The notes under the pieces were generated by a model. It searched no databases. It worked only from the letters and a program-made list of their open reading frames with translations, and was not told the origin of the DNA. Below, in pieces: positions 36,765 through 46,499 of a stretch of 64,000 nt of DNA (position 1 is its first letter; each line of letters starts with the position of its first letter). The DNA is taken from the NCBI GenBank assembly GCA_021819725.1, contig JAKAQR010000008.1:70360-134359 (forward strand). Direction: 5' to 3'. This DNA comes from Actinomycetes bacterium (lineage in GTDB: Bacteria > Actinomycetota > Acidimicrobiia > Acidimicrobiales > Acidimicrobiaceae). Both the position numbers and the translations under genes were made by a program.

Positions 36765-36890
36765 ATGTTCGGAAGTGTAACTGGGTATACAGCTGGTGCT
36801 GATATGACTTTTGCCATCCCGATTGGTATCTTTGCTCTGTCGGTGCTCTATGGCTTCTTCGCTCGGAAGAAGTTGTCAAAGCGCCGGTAG
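36765..36890 (+). CDS. 41-residue single-helix membrane protein of the oxidase cluster
   Basis: GGGAGG at 36753-36758 is six bases before ATG 36765 (ATG 36762 also in frame). The product has a short outside start, one helix (FAIPIGIFALSVLYGFFA) and a basic end ARKKLSKRR, stopping at TAG 36888-36890. It follows the CtaG-like gene by 3 bases and is followed by a terminator hairpin, so it is the last gene of the operon. Size and topology resemble small accessory subunits such as CcoQ or subunit IV, but no sequence family is recognised. Confidence 0.65.
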   Translation: MFGSVTGYTAGADMTFAIPIGIFALSVLYGFFARKKLSKRR

Positions 36891-36910
36891 GTCGGCAAGT
36901 GGTGAGGTGT

Positions 36911-36945
36911 GAGTCCCGGTGTTGCCGGGGCTCTTCCTCGTTTTG
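36911..36945 (+). terminator. rho-independent-like terminator of the oxidase cluster
   Basis: GAGTCCCGG (36911-36919) pairs with CCGGGGCTC (36925-36933) with one G-T pair and a five-base loop, then TTCCTCGTTTT. Confidence 0.7.
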
Positions 36946-37062
36946 GGGCCCAATGGTCGGTCACCCTCGTGTTCTGGTTCGATAACGCGGCGGGTGCGTG
37001 AGCCGAATCGGTGTCGGCCGGATCTCAATGGCAGGGGCGTGTCAGGGGCCAGATGACACGAC

Positions 37063-37113
37063 TAGGATCGTATCGACCGTTAACTGAGTCCCGTGAGGCT
37101 CGGACGGAAGGAG
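37063..37113 (+). promoter_or_regulatory. pyr operon leader: -10 element and PyrR-binding RNA hairpin covering the ribosome site
   Basis: TAGGAT at 37063-37068 is a probable -10. The transcript then forms CCGT (37077-37080)/ACGG (37104-37107), a three-base bulge TAA, CTGAG (37084-37088)/CTCGG (37099-37103) and a ten-base loop TCCCGTGAGG. The loop and bulge fit the known PyrR RNA consensus (UCC-G-GAGG). The lower stem touches the AAGGAG Shine-Dalgarno (37108-37113), suggesting translational repression by PyrR plus UMP, as described in Mycobacterium smegmatis, rather than antitermination. Confidence 0.75.
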
Positions 37114-37117
37114 ATGC

Positions 37118-37648
37118 ATGTCGCGTAGTTCGGTACTGCTAGACGGGGTTGATGTGGAGCGCGTGGTTGCGCGCATGGCCCATGAGATTATTGAGCGGCT
37201 CCATCTTTCACCCGCCTCTGATCGACTGTCCTTGTCGGTCGTCGGTATACGTTCCGGTGGTGTGTGGTTGGGACAGAAGCTCAGCGATCGCTTGATCGAG
37301 TATGCGAAGCTTGAGATCGCCTTCTCCGAGATCAATATCGCCTCCTTCCGTGATGATCGTCCGAGGACGGCGGTCCTTGATGCGGCAGGGGTCGACCAGC
37401 GACTCCCAGCCGAGGGTGGCGTGGTGATCCTCGTCGATGACGTGATCCAGAGTGGGAGGACGGCTCGGGCTGCATTGGAGGCCATTCTCTCGAACTACCG
37501 GCCGGCACTGATTCAATTGGCCGTCCTGGTCGACCGCGGCCATCGGGAACTGCCGATCTGCCCAGATTATGTGGGGAAGAACCTGCCCTCGGCGCTGTCG
37601 GAGTATGTGGCCGTGACCCCTCAGGGTGTCACGATTCATCGGGCATAA
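37118..37648 (+). CDS. pyrR: PyrR, RNA-binding pyrimidine regulator / uracil phosphoribosyltransferase
   Basis: 176 residues. The PRPP-binding loop VILVDDVIQSGRTARAAL (about 106-123) and LSVVGIRSGGVWLGQ are diagnostic; the C-terminal VDRGHRELPICPDYVGKN is typical of PyrR. It senses UMP and binds pyr mRNA, and may have weak uracil phosphoribosyltransferase activity. A matching RNA hairpin lies directly upstream. First gene of pyrR-pyrC-carA-carB-pyrD. Confidence 0.96.
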   Translation: MSRSSVLLDGVDVERVVARMAHEIIERLHLSPASDRLSLSVVGIRSGGVWLGQKLSDRLIEYAKLEIAFSEINIASFRDDRPRTAVLDAAGVDQRLPAEGGVVILVDDVIQSGRTARAALEAILSNYRPALIQLAVLVDRGHRELPICPDYVGKNLPSALSEYVAVTPQGVTIHRA

Positions 37649-37661
37649 GGAGGCATTCGGA

Positions 37662-38996
37662 GTGCAGACGCTCTTCACCGATGGGATCGTTTTTACGGGG
37701 CACGAACTTCGAGCGGCTGATGTCCTCGTAGTGGATGACCGTATCGTCGCGATCGGACCAGGCTTGAGTCGAGGTGATGTTGAACGCATTGTCGACTGTG
37801 AGCAGCGGGTGCTCGCACCCTCCTTCATCGATCTTCATGCGCATCTACGGCATCCAGGGATGGGTGAGGCTGACGATCCGGCCAGCATCGCCGCTGCCGG
37901 GCTTGCCGGTGGCTTTGGTGTGATTGTCGCGATGGCCAACACGGTACCCGCAATCGATTCGCTTCCTCGATGGGAGAAAGCGTTAGCATCCTACGTTGGG
38001 CTCCCGGTCGAGGTGGTCCAAGCAGCGGCCGTCACGATGGGCCGTGAGGGTCAGGAGTTGGTGGATTTCGCCGCGCTTGCCCAGGCGGGTGCGGTGGTGT
38101 TTAGCGATGATGGATCCGGTATTCAACGCAGTGATGTGATGCGCGATGCATTGGAGGCATCCGCGTCTTGGGATGTCGTCATCGCGCAACACAGCGAGGA
38201 TGCGCTGTTGGCCTCCGGTGGGTCCGTCAACGATGGGCCTTTCGCCCAGGAGCTAGGGTTGTCCGCGATACCTGAGGTTGCGGAATCGGTGATGGTTGCC
38301 CGCGATATCGAACTGCTCAAGGTTATTCCGGGACGATTGCATCTCCAGCACGTGACCTCGCGGGAATCGCTTAACCTCTTCCGGCAGGCCAAACGTGAGG
38401 GCCTACGAATCTCGGCCGAGGTGACGCCCCATCATCTCCTGCTCTCTGATCGATACGTGGCATCGGGAGATCCGAACTTCAAGGTCAATCCTCCGCTGCG
38501 TTCGGTAGCGACGCAGATGGCGTTGGCCCAAGGGTTGTTGGATGGAACCTTTGATGTGCTCGCAACGGATCATGCCCCCCACCCTCCGTCGCGCAAGGAT
38601 CTCCCCTTCGCTGATGCGGCCTTTGGCATGCTGGGTCTCGCCGAGGCCATGGCGGCCGCTTGGACGGCGCTTGGGCGTGGTTTTGGGGATGAACAGGTGC
38701 GGGTGGAGTTTGGCCACGAGCCTTCTGGGCCATCGTGGAAGGCGCTTGGTCGGTTGTTGGGCTCGCTCACCTCTGGGCCGGGCCAGATTTTAGGTCGCTC
38801 AATAGGCTTGGATGCTGGCAAGCCCGCGGATCTGGTAGTGATCGATCCCAATCGAGGGCCAAGGGAGGTCCCGAGTCGGTGGTACCGCTCGCCGAACTCC
38901 CCCTACCGTCAGGAGACTCTCATGGGTCGAGTCGATGCGCTTTGGTTGGCGGGTAGGCAGATGGTCGCAGATGGTGAGGTGATTGTCGGTGTCTGA
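37662..38996 (+). CDS. pyrC: dihydroorotase (class I)
   Basis: 444 residues from GTG 37662, with AAGGAGG eight bases upstream. Metal-binding DLHAHLRHPG, a later His in VIAQHSED, LHLQHVTS, and the catalytic Asp in LATDHAPHP. It closes carbamoyl aspartate to dihydroorotate. In related actinobacteria pyrB (aspartate carbamoyltransferase) lies between pyrR and pyrC; here the gap is only 13 bases and pyrB is missing. Confidence 0.96.
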   Translation: MQTLFTDGIVFTGHELRAADVLVVDDRIVAIGPGLSRGDVERIVDCEQRVLAPSFIDLHAHLRHPGMGEADDPASIAAAGLAGGFGVIVAMANTVPAIDSLPRWEKALASYVGLPVEVVQAAAVTMGREGQELVDFAALAQAGAVVFSDDGSGIQRSDVMRDALEASASWDVVIAQHSEDALLASGGSVNDGPFAQELGLSAIPEVAESVMVARDIELLKVIPGRLHLQHVTSRESLNLFRQAKREGLRISAEVTPHHLLLSDRYVASGDPNFKVNPPLRSVATQMALAQGLLDGTFDVLATDHAPHPPSRKDLPFADAAFGMLGLAEAMAAAWTALGRGFGDEQVRVEFGHEPSGPSWKALGRLLGSLTSGPGQILGRSIGLDAGKPADLVVIDPNRGPREVPSRWYRSPNSPYRQETLMGRVDALWLAGRQMVADGEVIVGV

Positions 38997-40239
38997 GGGT
39001 AAGCGCAACGAGGATGATGCTTCACCGCTCCAGCAGCCCCACCCTGATCTTGGAGCCCAAGACTCCTTGAGGTACGCAGGATCGGAGCGGTTCAAGGGCG
39101 AGGATCTGCACACGACACCGGGTTGGCTCGTTCTTAAAGATGGCACACGCTTTCCTGGTGAGTTCGTGCATACCGCTCAGTCCACCCCGGTGGAGCCGGT
39201 TACGGCTGAGGTGGTCTTTAATACCGCGATGAGTGGGTACCAAGAGGTGATCAGTGACCCCTCGTACTACGGCCAGATGGTCTGTTTCACGACCGCCCAA
39301 CTCGGAAACTACGGGGTGACCGCGGCTGATTTCCAGAGTGAGAGGGTCTGGGTGGGGGCGGTGCTTGCGCCGCGCTACACCACCCGCGTCTCGAACTTTG
39401 CGGCTGAGCGTTCCCTCCTTGAGGTGCTGGAGCTTGCTGGAGTGCCACTCTTTGTGAACTTCGATGCGCGGGCTCTAGTGCGCCATCTTCGCGATGTGGG
39501 TGCGATTCCAGGCCGGTTGACGACCGAGGATCCAGAGGTGGCCTTTGCCCAGGTCCGTGAGGCCGTCGGTACCGACGGCAAAAACCTGGTCGACGAGGTG
39601 TCGACGACGTCGGGGTATACCATCGCACCGCTCGCTGGGTCACCAGCTGGGTCGATGGCGCGACTTGTGGTGATCGACTACGGGATCAAGCGAGCGATGT
39701 TAGCGAGCTTGCGGGGTCCGTGGGAGATCGTGGTGGTCAACGCGGCTCTTCGCGCGAACCAGATCCGCTCCCTTAATCCCTCGGCGGTGTTTCTCTCCAA
39801 TGGACCTGGCGATCCAGGTGCACTCGGTGAGAAGGTGGATACCATCGCCGCGCTCTTGGGGGAGGTACCGATTGCCGGGATCTGTCTCGGCCACCAGTTG
39901 CTCGGTCTGGCCCTTGGTGCTAGGACCTACAAGCTCAGGTTTGGTCATCACGGTTCTAATCATCCGGTTGCTCGTCTGGGTGATCAAAGCGTTGCGATCA
40001 CCGCGCAGAACCACAACTATGCCGTCGATGAGGGTTCGCTCGCCGATCTATCGGTGAAGGTGGAGATCACCCATCGCAACCTCTTCGATGGTGTGGTCGA
40101 GGGCTTTCGCTGTCCCGAGCTACGGGCGCTCAGTGTCCAGTATCATCCGGAGGCGGCCCCTGGTCCCCTCGAGGAGCGCAGTTATATGGCGTCTGCGATC
40201 GCTGGCCTCATCGACGGGGAAGGAAACGCGCATGCCTAG
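38989..40239 (+). CDS. carA: carbamoyl-phosphate synthase small (glutaminase) subunit
   Basis: 416 residues from GTG 38989, overlapping pyrC by 8 bases. The CPSase small N-domain starts only at about residue 49 ([14 protein letters not shown]), so there is a polar N-terminal extension of about 45 residues unlike most CarA; a later start is possible but no better ribosome site was found. The glutamine amidotransferase triad is Cys in GICLGHQLL and His/Glu in [10 protein letters not shown]. It supplies ammonia to CarB. Confidence 0.94.
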   Translation: MSEGKRNEDDASPLQQPHPDLGAQDSLRYAGSERFKGEDLHTTPGWLVLKDGTRFPGEFVHTAQSTPVEPVTAEVVFNTAMSGYQEVISDPSYYGQMVCFTTAQLGNYGVTAADFQSERVWVGAVLAPRYTTRVSNFAAERSLLEVLELAGVPLFVNFDARALVRHLRDVGAIPGRLTTEDPEVAFAQVREAVGTDGKNLVDEVSTTSGYTIAPLAGSPAGSMARLVVIDYGIKRAMLASLRGPWEIVVVNAALRANQIRSLNPSAVFLSNGPGDPGALGEKVDTIAALLGEVPIAGICLGHQLLGLALGARTYKLRFGHHGSNHPVARLGDQSVAITAQNHNYAVDEGSLADLSVKVEITHRNLFDGVVEGFRCPELRALSVQYHPEAAPGPLEERSYMASAIAGLIDGEGNAHA

Positions 40240-43200
40240 GGTGGCGGGGATTGCATCGGTGTTGGTGATCGGGTCAGGGCCTATCGTGATTGGGCAGGCC
40301 AGCGAGTTTGACTACTCCGGCGTGCAGGCCTGTCGGGTGCTCCGCGAGGAGGGCATTCGGGTGATCTTGGCCAACTCCAACCCAGCGACCATTATGACCG
40401 ATCCTGAGTTCGCGGATGCCACCTACCTTGAACCTCTCACCCTGGACGTCATGATCAAGATCATCGCAAGAGAACGACCCGATGCCTTGCTCCCGACGCT
40501 CGGTGGCCAGACCGCACTGAATCTTGCGATGGAGCTTGACGCCAGTGGCACCCTTGCGCGCTATGGCGTGCGGATGATCGGCGCGAAACCGGAGGCGATT
40601 CAGGTCGCTGAGAGTCGTGAGGACTTTAAGCAGCTGCTCATCTCGATGGGTTATGAGCAGGCTACCATCAAGGGCGGCATCGCTCGCTCCATGGAGGACG
40701 CGAGGGGTATTGTGACCAGCCTCGGTTTCCCGGTGATGCTACGGCCATCCTTTATTCTCGGGGGAGCAGGCACGGGCATTGCTCGCTCCGAGGAGGAGTT
40801 CCAGTTGATGATGGAGGCCGGTCTGCAGGCCTCTCCGGTCAACGAGGTGCTCATCGAGGAGTCGATCGCTGGCTGGAAGGAGTTCGAGCTCGAGGTCATG
40901 CGCGACGCCCGAGATAACTGTGTGGTCGTCTGCTCGATCGAGAATTTTGACCCGATGGGGGTCCACACTGGGGACTCCATTACGGTGGCACCGATCCAGA
41001 CGCTGACAGATGCTCAGTACCAGGAGATGCGATCGCTCTCCTTTGCGGTACTCCGTGGGGTGGGTGTCGAGACCGGTGGATCCAATGTCCAGTTCGCGGT
41101 CGACCCCGCTACCGGCCGGATGGTCGTGGTGGAGATGAATCCTCGGGTATCGCGCTCCTCGGCCTTGGCCTCGAAGGCGACGGGCTTCCCGATCGCGAAG
41201 ATCGCAACCAAGCTCGCCCTCGGCTATACCCTGGATGAGATTCGCAACGATATTACGGTGGTGACACCAGCGAGTTTTGAGCCAGCGCTTGACTATGTGG
41301 TGGTCAAGATCCCGCGTTGGGTCTTTGAGAAGTTCGAGGGAGTTCCCGAGGTCCTCTCGACGTCGATGCAGTCAGTTGGCGAGGCGATGGCGATCGGCCG
41401 TAGTTTTGCTGAGGCGCTACAAAAGGCACTCCGTTCCATTGAGCGCTCGCGGGATGGACTCAACGCCGACGAGGGCGAACGACCCTTTCGGCAGCTGCGT
41501 GATGAGGAGCTGCGTGAAGAGTTGGCGATCGCCTCGCCGAGTCGTATCTTCTTGGTCGCCGAGGCGCTCTATCGTGGCGTGGGCATCGATGAGGTGCACG
41601 CCACGACACGTATCGACCGTTGGTTTCTGGGTGAGATCGATCGCATCGTTCGCATTCGGCGTTGGTTAGAGGGTCTGTCGGGAGACCTCGCGAACCTCGG
41701 TCGTCGCGAGCTGCTCACCGCACGGCGTGCCGGTTTCGGTGATGCACAGCTGGGTTATCTCTTCGGGGTCGACCCATCGCAGGTGCGGTCGCGGCGCCTC
41801 AGTCTTGGGTTAGCGACGACGTACCAATCCGTTGACACCTGTGCAGGGGAGTTCGAGGCCCACACGCCCTACTTCTACTCCTCCAATGAGGAGGCGACGG
41901 AGGTCACCGGGTTTGGGGTCCCGACGGTGATCATCCTCGGCTCTGGCCCGAATCGGATCGGTCAAGGGATTGAGTTCGACTACTGCTGTGTGCACGCGAG
42001 CTTCGCGCTCCAGGAGATGGGGTACCGGACGGTGATGGTGAACTCCAATCCTGAGACAGTCTCGACCGATTATGACACCTCCTCACGGCTCTACATGGAG
42101 CCTTTGGCGCTCGAACACGTATTGGACGTCATTGAGACTGAGCGGGCGCAGTCGGATCTACGTGGGGTCTTTGTCGCCTTCGGTGGGCAGACACCTCTCA
42201 AACTCGCTCGTCATCTCGATCCGGAGCTCATCCTTGGCACCTCTGGTGCAGCGATCGACCGTGCAGAGGATCGGAACCGGTGGTCAGCGTTATGTGAGTC
42301 GTTGGGTATTCTCCAGCCACCCGGAGCTACGGTGACGAACCTTGAGGAGGCACTCGCAGCGGCAGCCAAGGTCGGTTACCCGGTACTCATTCGCCCTTCG
42401 TATGTCCTTGGTGGCCGGGCGATGGAGATCGTGGCGAACGAGACTGACCTGCGTCATAGCTTCGCTCGCCTCGCTTCGCTCGCCGATGAGGGCCAGATCT
42501 CGCAGTCGCGCCCCGTGCTCATCGACCGGTTCCTCGAGGATGCGATCGAGGTGGATGTCGACGCTGTGCGCGACAGCACGGGAGAGGTGCTTATCGGTGG
42601 CATCATGGAGCACGTTGAGGAGGCCGGCATCCACTCTGGTGACTCCGCCTGCGTACTACCACCGGTGACGCTAAGCCCGACAGTGTTGGCGCGGGTTGAG
42701 GAGATCATACGGGCGGTCGCCAATGAGCTAGAGGTCGTCGGTCTCATCAATATGCAGTTTGGCATCAAGGATGAGACGGTCTATGTGATCGAAGCCAATC
42801 CGCGTGCCTCTCGCACCGTTCCCTTCGTCGCCAAGGCCACCGGCATCCCCTTGGCCAAGATTGCGGCGCGGGTGATGGTGGGAGAGACCCTTGCCCGGCT
42901 GCGGGATAGTGGGGTTCCGACCAGTCGACGCGGTTCGCATTACTCGGTCAAGGAGGCGGTCCTTCCCTTCCATCGTTTCCCGGGGGCCGATTCGTTGCTG
43001 GGTCCCGAGATGCGATCGACCGGTGAGGTGATGGGGGTTGATACGACCTTTGAGCTCGCTTTTGCAAAATCACAGATCGCCGCCGGTACCGTGCTCCCCC
43101 ATGACGGTATGGTTTTCTTGTCCCTCGCCAATCGGGACAAGGCGAGTGGCTTAGCCCTGGCTCGACAGCTCGTTGATCTTGGTTTTACACTCGCTGCGAC

Positions 43201-43534
43201 CTATGGCACGGCAGGCTTTCTTCGAAGCAACCAGGTCCCGATCGAGATCCTTGTTGACAAGGTACACGAGGAACGGGTCAAAGATATCGGCACCGCTCGG
43301 GACGGCTCTGTTGACGCCGTTTGGCTGTTGAACTCGAGACAGGTCGTCTTGGTCATCAACACACCGGAGGGTTCGGGGCCGAGAGTTGATGGCCAGCGTA
43401 TACGAGCGAGCGCGCAACGCCTCCGGGTCCCCTGTATCACGACGATGTCAGCTGCGCTAGCGGCCCTCGGTGGGATTCGTGCGCTACGGGCCTCTGGGTA
43501 CGCGGTGGCGCCAATTCAGGAGTATCACGGGTGA
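40232..43534 (+). CDS. carB: carbamoyl-phosphate synthase large subunit
   Basis: 1100 residues from ATG 40232, overlapping carA by 8 bases. Two homologous ATP-grasp halves begin [20 protein letters not shown] and [20 protein letters not shown]. Metal/ATP sites [20 protein letters not shown] and [19 protein letters not shown] are both intact, and an MGS-like allosteric domain follows at the C-terminus ([14 protein letters not shown]). It makes carbamoyl phosphate for pyrimidines and arginine. Confidence 0.97.
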   Translation: MPRVAGIASVLVIGSGPIVIGQASEFDYSGVQACRVLREEGIRVILANSNPATIMTDPEFADATYLEPLTLDVMIKIIARERPDALLPTLGGQTALNLAMELDASGTLARYGVRMIGAKPEAIQVAESREDFKQLLISMGYEQATIKGGIARSMEDARGIVTSLGFPVMLRPSFILGGAGTGIARSEEEFQLMMEAGLQASPVNEVLIEESIAGWKEFELEVMRDARDNCVVVCSIENFDPMGVHTGDSITVAPIQTLTDAQYQEMRSLSFAVLRGVGVETGGSNVQFAVDPATGRMVVVEMNPRVSRSSALASKATGFPIAKIATKLALGYTLDEIRNDITVVTPASFEPALDYVVVKIPRWVFEKFEGVPEVLSTSMQSVGEAMAIGRSFAEALQKALRSIERSRDGLNADEGERPFRQLRDEELREELAIASPSRIFLVAEALYRGVGIDEVHATTRIDRWFLGEIDRIVRIRRWLEGLSGDLANLGRRELLTARRAGFGDAQLGYLFGVDPSQVRSRRLSLGLATTYQSVDTCAGEFEAHTPYFYSSNEEATEVTGFGVPTVIILGSGPNRIGQGIEFDYCCVHASFALQEMGYRTVMVNSNPETVSTDYDTSSRLYMEPLALEHVLDVIETERAQSDLRGVFVAFGGQTPLKLARHLDPELILGTSGAAIDRAEDRNRWSALCESLGILQPPGATVTNLEEALAAAAKVGYPVLIRPSYVLGGRAMEIVANETDLRHSFARLASLADEGQISQSRPVLIDRFLEDAIEVDVDAVRDSTGEVLIGGIMEHVEEAGIHSGDSACVLPPVTLSPTVLARVEEIIRAVANELEVVGLINMQFGIKDETVYVIEANPRASRTVPFVAKATGIPLAKIAARVMVGETLARLRDSGVPTSRRGSHYSVKEAVLPFHRFPGADSLLGPEMRSTGEVMGVDTTFELAFAKSQIAAGTVLPHDGMVFLSLANRDKASGLALARQLVDLGFTLAATYGTAGFLRSNQVPIEILVDKVHEERVKDIGTARDGSVDAVWLLNSRQVVLVINTPEGSGPRVDGQRIRASAQRLRVPCITTMSAALAALGGIRALRASGYAVAPIQEYHG

Positions 43535-44457
43535 CCGACGCGGTTGACCTTGGTGTCACCCTCGGTACACAACGCCTGCGGAACCCTATTATGACGGCGG
43601 CGGGTACCGCTGGCTATGGGGTTGAGTTCTCCAACGTCATCGATCTCAGTGTGCTTGGTGCCCATGTGGTCAAGTCGCTCGCTATCTTTGCTCACGCGGG
43701 TAACCCGAGACCACGACTCGCACCCCTGCCAGGTGGCATGTTGAACGCGGTGGGATTGCCAGGTCCTGGTGTTCAGGGTTGGTTGCGCGAGTACTACCCT
43801 CCGCTGCTCCGGTCAGGTGCGAACTTCGGGGTGAGTATTTGGGGGAGGACCATCGACGAGTATGTCGAGGCGCTCGAGGTGTTGCTCGCGGGAGCCCCAG
43901 AGGTCGCCTTTGTCGAGCTCAACATCTCCTGTCCGAACACTGAAGCAGGTGATCGGCTGTTTGCTCATGATGCCAAGGCAACCACGGCTATCGTTCGTCG
44001 ATGCCGGCGGGTCTGCACGCAGGATCTCTTTGTCAAGCTCTCTCCCAATACCGAGCACGTGGTCGAGGTCGCAACCGCGGCGATAGAGGCCGGGGCGAGC
44101 GGTCTCGTCGCCATCAACACCGTCTTTGGGCAGTGGTTGCGAGGTGGGGAACCTGTGCTCGGTACGCGCCGCGGTGGCGGTCTCTCTGGCTCGCAAATTC
44201 ACGGAATCGCTTTGCGTATTGTTGCTGACCTACGAGCCCACTTCCCTGATATTCCTATTGTTGGGGTAGGCGGTATTAGTACCGTGGATACTGTTATTAG
44301 CATGCTGGCGGTAGGGGCGGATGCTGTGCAAATCGGGACGGCCAACTTCGTCGACCCTCGCCGCCCGCAATTGCTTGTTGAGGAGCTAGCGGCTAGGCTG
44401 AGAAGCATCGGCAGTGACTCCCTTCGCGAATATCTGATGGATCTCCGAAACTCATAG
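43531..44457 (+). CDS. pyrD: dihydroorotate dehydrogenase, class 1 (catalytic Cys)
   Basis: 308 residues from GTG 43531 (GTGA overlap with carB). FMN-binding [13 protein letters not shown] near the start, the catalytic loop [14 protein letters not shown] with Cys about 134, [15 protein letters not shown], and [20 protein letters not shown]. The Cys places it in class 1, and the sequence is like the 1B type that works with the PyrK electron-transfer subunit, yet no pyrK is adjacent. Last gene of the pyrR operon. Confidence 0.93.
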   Translation: MTDAVDLGVTLGTQRLRNPIMTAAGTAGYGVEFSNVIDLSVLGAHVVKSLAIFAHAGNPRPRLAPLPGGMLNAVGLPGPGVQGWLREYYPPLLRSGANFGVSIWGRTIDEYVEALEVLLAGAPEVAFVELNISCPNTEAGDRLFAHDAKATTAIVRRCRRVCTQDLFVKLSPNTEHVVEVATAAIEAGASGLVAINTVFGQWLRGGEPVLGTRRGGGLSGSQIHGIALRIVADLRAHFPDIPIVGVGGISTVDTVISMLAVGADAVQIGTANFVDPRRPQLLVEELAARLRSIGSDSLREYLMDLRNS

Positions 44458-44634
44458 CTGCTTCGTTCCGCCTGTTGGGCAAGCGGTCTGGCAGATGATC
44501 TCGGGTGTGTCGGTGTTGCGAGGGGACTCAATGGTGAGTGGGGCATCTTGTGAGATGGAGTGTCTCGTACCAGGCACTGTGAGCTGGAGTCGTCTTGTGC
44601 CAGCGGTGCTCGATGTGGCTCATGGAGAAGGCGG

Positions 44635-44640
44635 TTGACA
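44635..44640 (+). promoter_or_regulatory. TTGACA -35-like hexamer before pyrF
   Basis: A perfect TTGACA lies 85 bases before the pyrF start and just before the 20-base tandem repeats. No good -10 is found at the right distance, so this is weak. Confidence 0.25.
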
Positions 44641-44665
44641 CTGGGAGGGCGTCGATCGTCTTGGC

Positions 44666-44705
44666 GGTACATGACGTTCGTAGGTGGTACATGACGTTCG
44701 TAGGT
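44666..44705. repeat. two perfect tandem copies of a 20-base unit before pyrF
   Basis: GGTACATGACGTTCGTAGGT occurs at 44666-44685 and again at 44686-44705 with no mismatch or spacer. The second copy ends 19 bases before the pyrF ATG, next to its ribosome site. Confidence 0.9.
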
Positions 44706-44724
44706 AGGGTGGCGAGAGGAAGTA

Positions 44725-45423
44725 ATGGGAGAAGCAATGCATGCACCAACGCGAGAACGCTTTGCGTTAGCATTAGATCGTGATGACGCCGTCGCGGCGC
44801 TTCGATTGGCAAGTGGCCTTCGAGAGTATTTTGCGATTGCAAAGGTGGGTCTGGAACTTTTCACGGCAGCCGGGCCTTCAGTGGTTTTTGCACTGAGGGA
44901 GGCAGGGTTCAGGGTCTTTATCGACCTTAAGCTCCACGATATTCCTACGACGGTGTATCGTAGTGCTCGTGTCTTAGGATCACTTGGACCGGCTTTTGTT
45001 ACCATGCACGCCGTTGGCGGTGTAGAGATGCTGCGCATGGGCGTCCAGGGGTTGATGGAGGGTGCCACTAATGCAGGCGAGGATATGCCCATTGCCCTGG
45101 CGGTAACGGTCTTAACCTCTGAGCCGACCGAGGAGGAGGGCCGGCTTGAGACGCGCATCTCAACGGCGCTCGCGGCAGGCGTCCAGGGGTACGTTGCTGG
45201 TGCAGAGGATCTCAGCGTGACAAAGAGAGTTGCACCGAGGATGATCTCGATGGTCCCTGGTATTCGTGCAGAGGGTGGTCCGGCTCACGATCAGGCACGC
45301 TCGGCCACCGTTAAGGAGGCCTTCGCAGCGGGGGCCGACTATCTCGTCATCGGGAGGATGATCACGGAGGCAGCGGATCCGATCGCGGTCGCAGCGTCCC
45401 TTCTGGCAGGGCTCGAAGGGTGA
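44725..45423 (+). CDS. pyrF: orotidine 5'-phosphate decarboxylase
   Basis: 232 residues. The catalytic motif DLKLHDIPTTV is near residue 66-76, the phosphate-binding end is AAGADYLVIGRMITEA, and VPGIRAEGG lies before it. It makes UMP from OMP. GAGAGGA precedes ATG 44725; ATG 44737 is an alternative start. It is separated from pyrD by 267 bases containing a tandem repeat, so it may have its own promoter. Followed by mihF. Confidence 0.95.
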   Translation: MGEAMHAPTRERFALALDRDDAVAALRLASGLREYFAIAKVGLELFTAAGPSVVFALREAGFRVFIDLKLHDIPTTVYRSARVLGSLGPAFVTMHAVGGVEMLRMGVQGLMEGATNAGEDMPIALAVTVLTSEPTEEEGRLETRISTALAAGVQGYVAGAEDLSVTKRVAPRMISMVPGIRAEGGPAHDQARSATVKEAFAAGADYLVIGRMITEAADPIAVAASLLAGLEG

Positions 45424-45494
45424 GAAACCTGGGTTTTTTCTGTTTTCTTGTCAAAACGGTCCCTTTCGGCCCTGGTGTCTGCTAATTTGCGGTT

Positions 45495-45830
45495 ATGCCA
45501 TTGCCACCACAGTTGACACCAGAACAGAGGGCCGCAGCACTTGCAAAGGGTGCTGAGGTGAGAAGGGCCCGCGCCGAGGTGAAGGAACGCCTGAAGTTGG
45601 GGAGCTTGCCGCTAGCGGACTTGCTCGCCGATGCTGAGAACGATGAGGTCGTCGGGAGGATGAAGGTGCTTTCAGTGCTCGAGTCACTTCCAGGGATCGG
45701 TAAGGTCAAAGCCCGCCGGATTATGGAAGAGATCGGCATCGCCGAGACTCGACGTGTCCAGGGGCTAGGAGCGGTGCAGCGCAAGCGTCTCATTGAGGAG
45801 ACCAAACGCAAGCCTCCCGTCGAGGAGTAG
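45495..45830 (+). CDS. mihF: actinobacterial integration host factor (mIHF)
   Basis: 111 residues. The basic coiled N-terminal part (QLTPEQRAAALAKGAEVRRARAEVK) and the helix-two-turns-helix DNA-binding region LESLPGIGKVKARRIMEEIG are characteristic of the actinobacterial IHF, an essential nucleoid protein unrelated to HU-type IHF. No Shine-Dalgarno precedes ATG 45495. Position between pyrF and gmk is the conserved actinobacterial arrangement. Confidence 0.95.
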   Translation: MPLPPQLTPEQRAAALAKGAEVRRARAEVKERLKLGSLPLADLLADAENDEVVGRMKVLSVLESLPGIGKVKARRIMEEIGIAETRRVQGLGAVQRKRLIEETKRKPPVEE

Positions 45831-45841
45831 GATCAGGGCCA

Positions 45842-46393
45842 CTGATCGTCGTCCTCTGTGGGCCCGGAGGGGTCGGTAAGGGGACGGTCGCAGGCGAGGT
45901 GGTCAAACGACTTCCGGTACTGTCACTCTCCCGGTCGTGGACGACCAGGGAGGCTAGGCCCGGTGAGTCGGTTGATGCCTATACGTTCGTGAATCGCGAG
46001 CAGTTCTTAGCGGCTGCTCGCGATGGGTTCTTTCTGGAGTGGGAGGAGTTCAACGGGAATCTCTATGGGACTCCACGTGCCTCTCCTCGTCCTGGAAGCG
46101 TGCTCCTGTTGGAGATTGATGCCAAGGGTGCGCGTACGGTTCGACGCCTCTCGCCCACTGCGTTGATTATCGGCCTTGAACCACCTTCCTTGGCGACGTT
46201 GGGTGAACGGATGGCCCAACGAGGCGATGATACCCGCCATATCGAGCGTCGACTCGCTATCGCCGCCGACGAGATGCGTGTCGCGCGAGACGTTGCCGAT
46301 TGGATAATCGTCAACAACGACCTTCCAGAGACGGTCGATTCGGTGGTGGAGAGGATCGAAGACTGGTTGGCGACGAGGACGCGTGGTGAGTGA
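45842..46393 (+). CDS. gmk: guanylate kinase with apparent CTG start
   Basis: 183 residues if read from CTG 45842: (M)IVVLCGPGGVGKGTVAGEVV, then LSRSWTTREARPGE (GMP site), VNREQF, EWEEFNGNLYGTP and ERRLAIAADEM. It phosphorylates GMP to GDP. The P-loop lies before the first in-frame GTG (45899); between the in-frame stop at 45794 and 45899 there is no ATG, GTG or TTG. CTG 45842 has GTAGGA about 9 bases upstream and gives the family's normal length. It starts 11 bases after mihF. Confidence 0.88.
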   Translation: MIVVLCGPGGVGKGTVAGEVVKRLPVLSLSRSWTTREARPGESVDAYTFVNREQFLAAARDGFFLEWEEFNGNLYGTPRASPRPGSVLLLEIDAKGARTVRRLSPTALIIGLEPPSLATLGERMAQRGDDTRHIERRLAIAADEMRVARDVADWIIVNNDLPETVDSVVERIEDWLATRTRGE

Positions 46394-46455
46394 GAAGATT
46401 GTGTGGTGGCACCATATCCCTCGATGGAGCTGCGCGAGCGATCGCTAGAAGGTTC

Positions 46456-46499
46456 CTCGTCCCCGTTCCACTTCCTTTGTGGGGAGAGTGTTCTTTTTC
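46456..46499 (+). terminator. terminator after gmk
   Basis: CTC-(G)-TCCCC (46456-46464) pairs with GGGGA-GAG (46481-46488) with one bulged G, followed by TGTTCTTTTTC. It ends the mihF-gmk transcript before the inserted region. Confidence 0.6.

Noticed and set aside
36960..36990. GGTTCGATAAC resembling a tRNA T-loop
   Set aside because: No flanking T-stem, anticodon arm or acceptor stem could be formed.
45425..45441. AAACCTGGGTTTTTT after pyrF as a terminator
   Set aside because: The stem would have a two-base loop and only five pairs, too small to be convincing.
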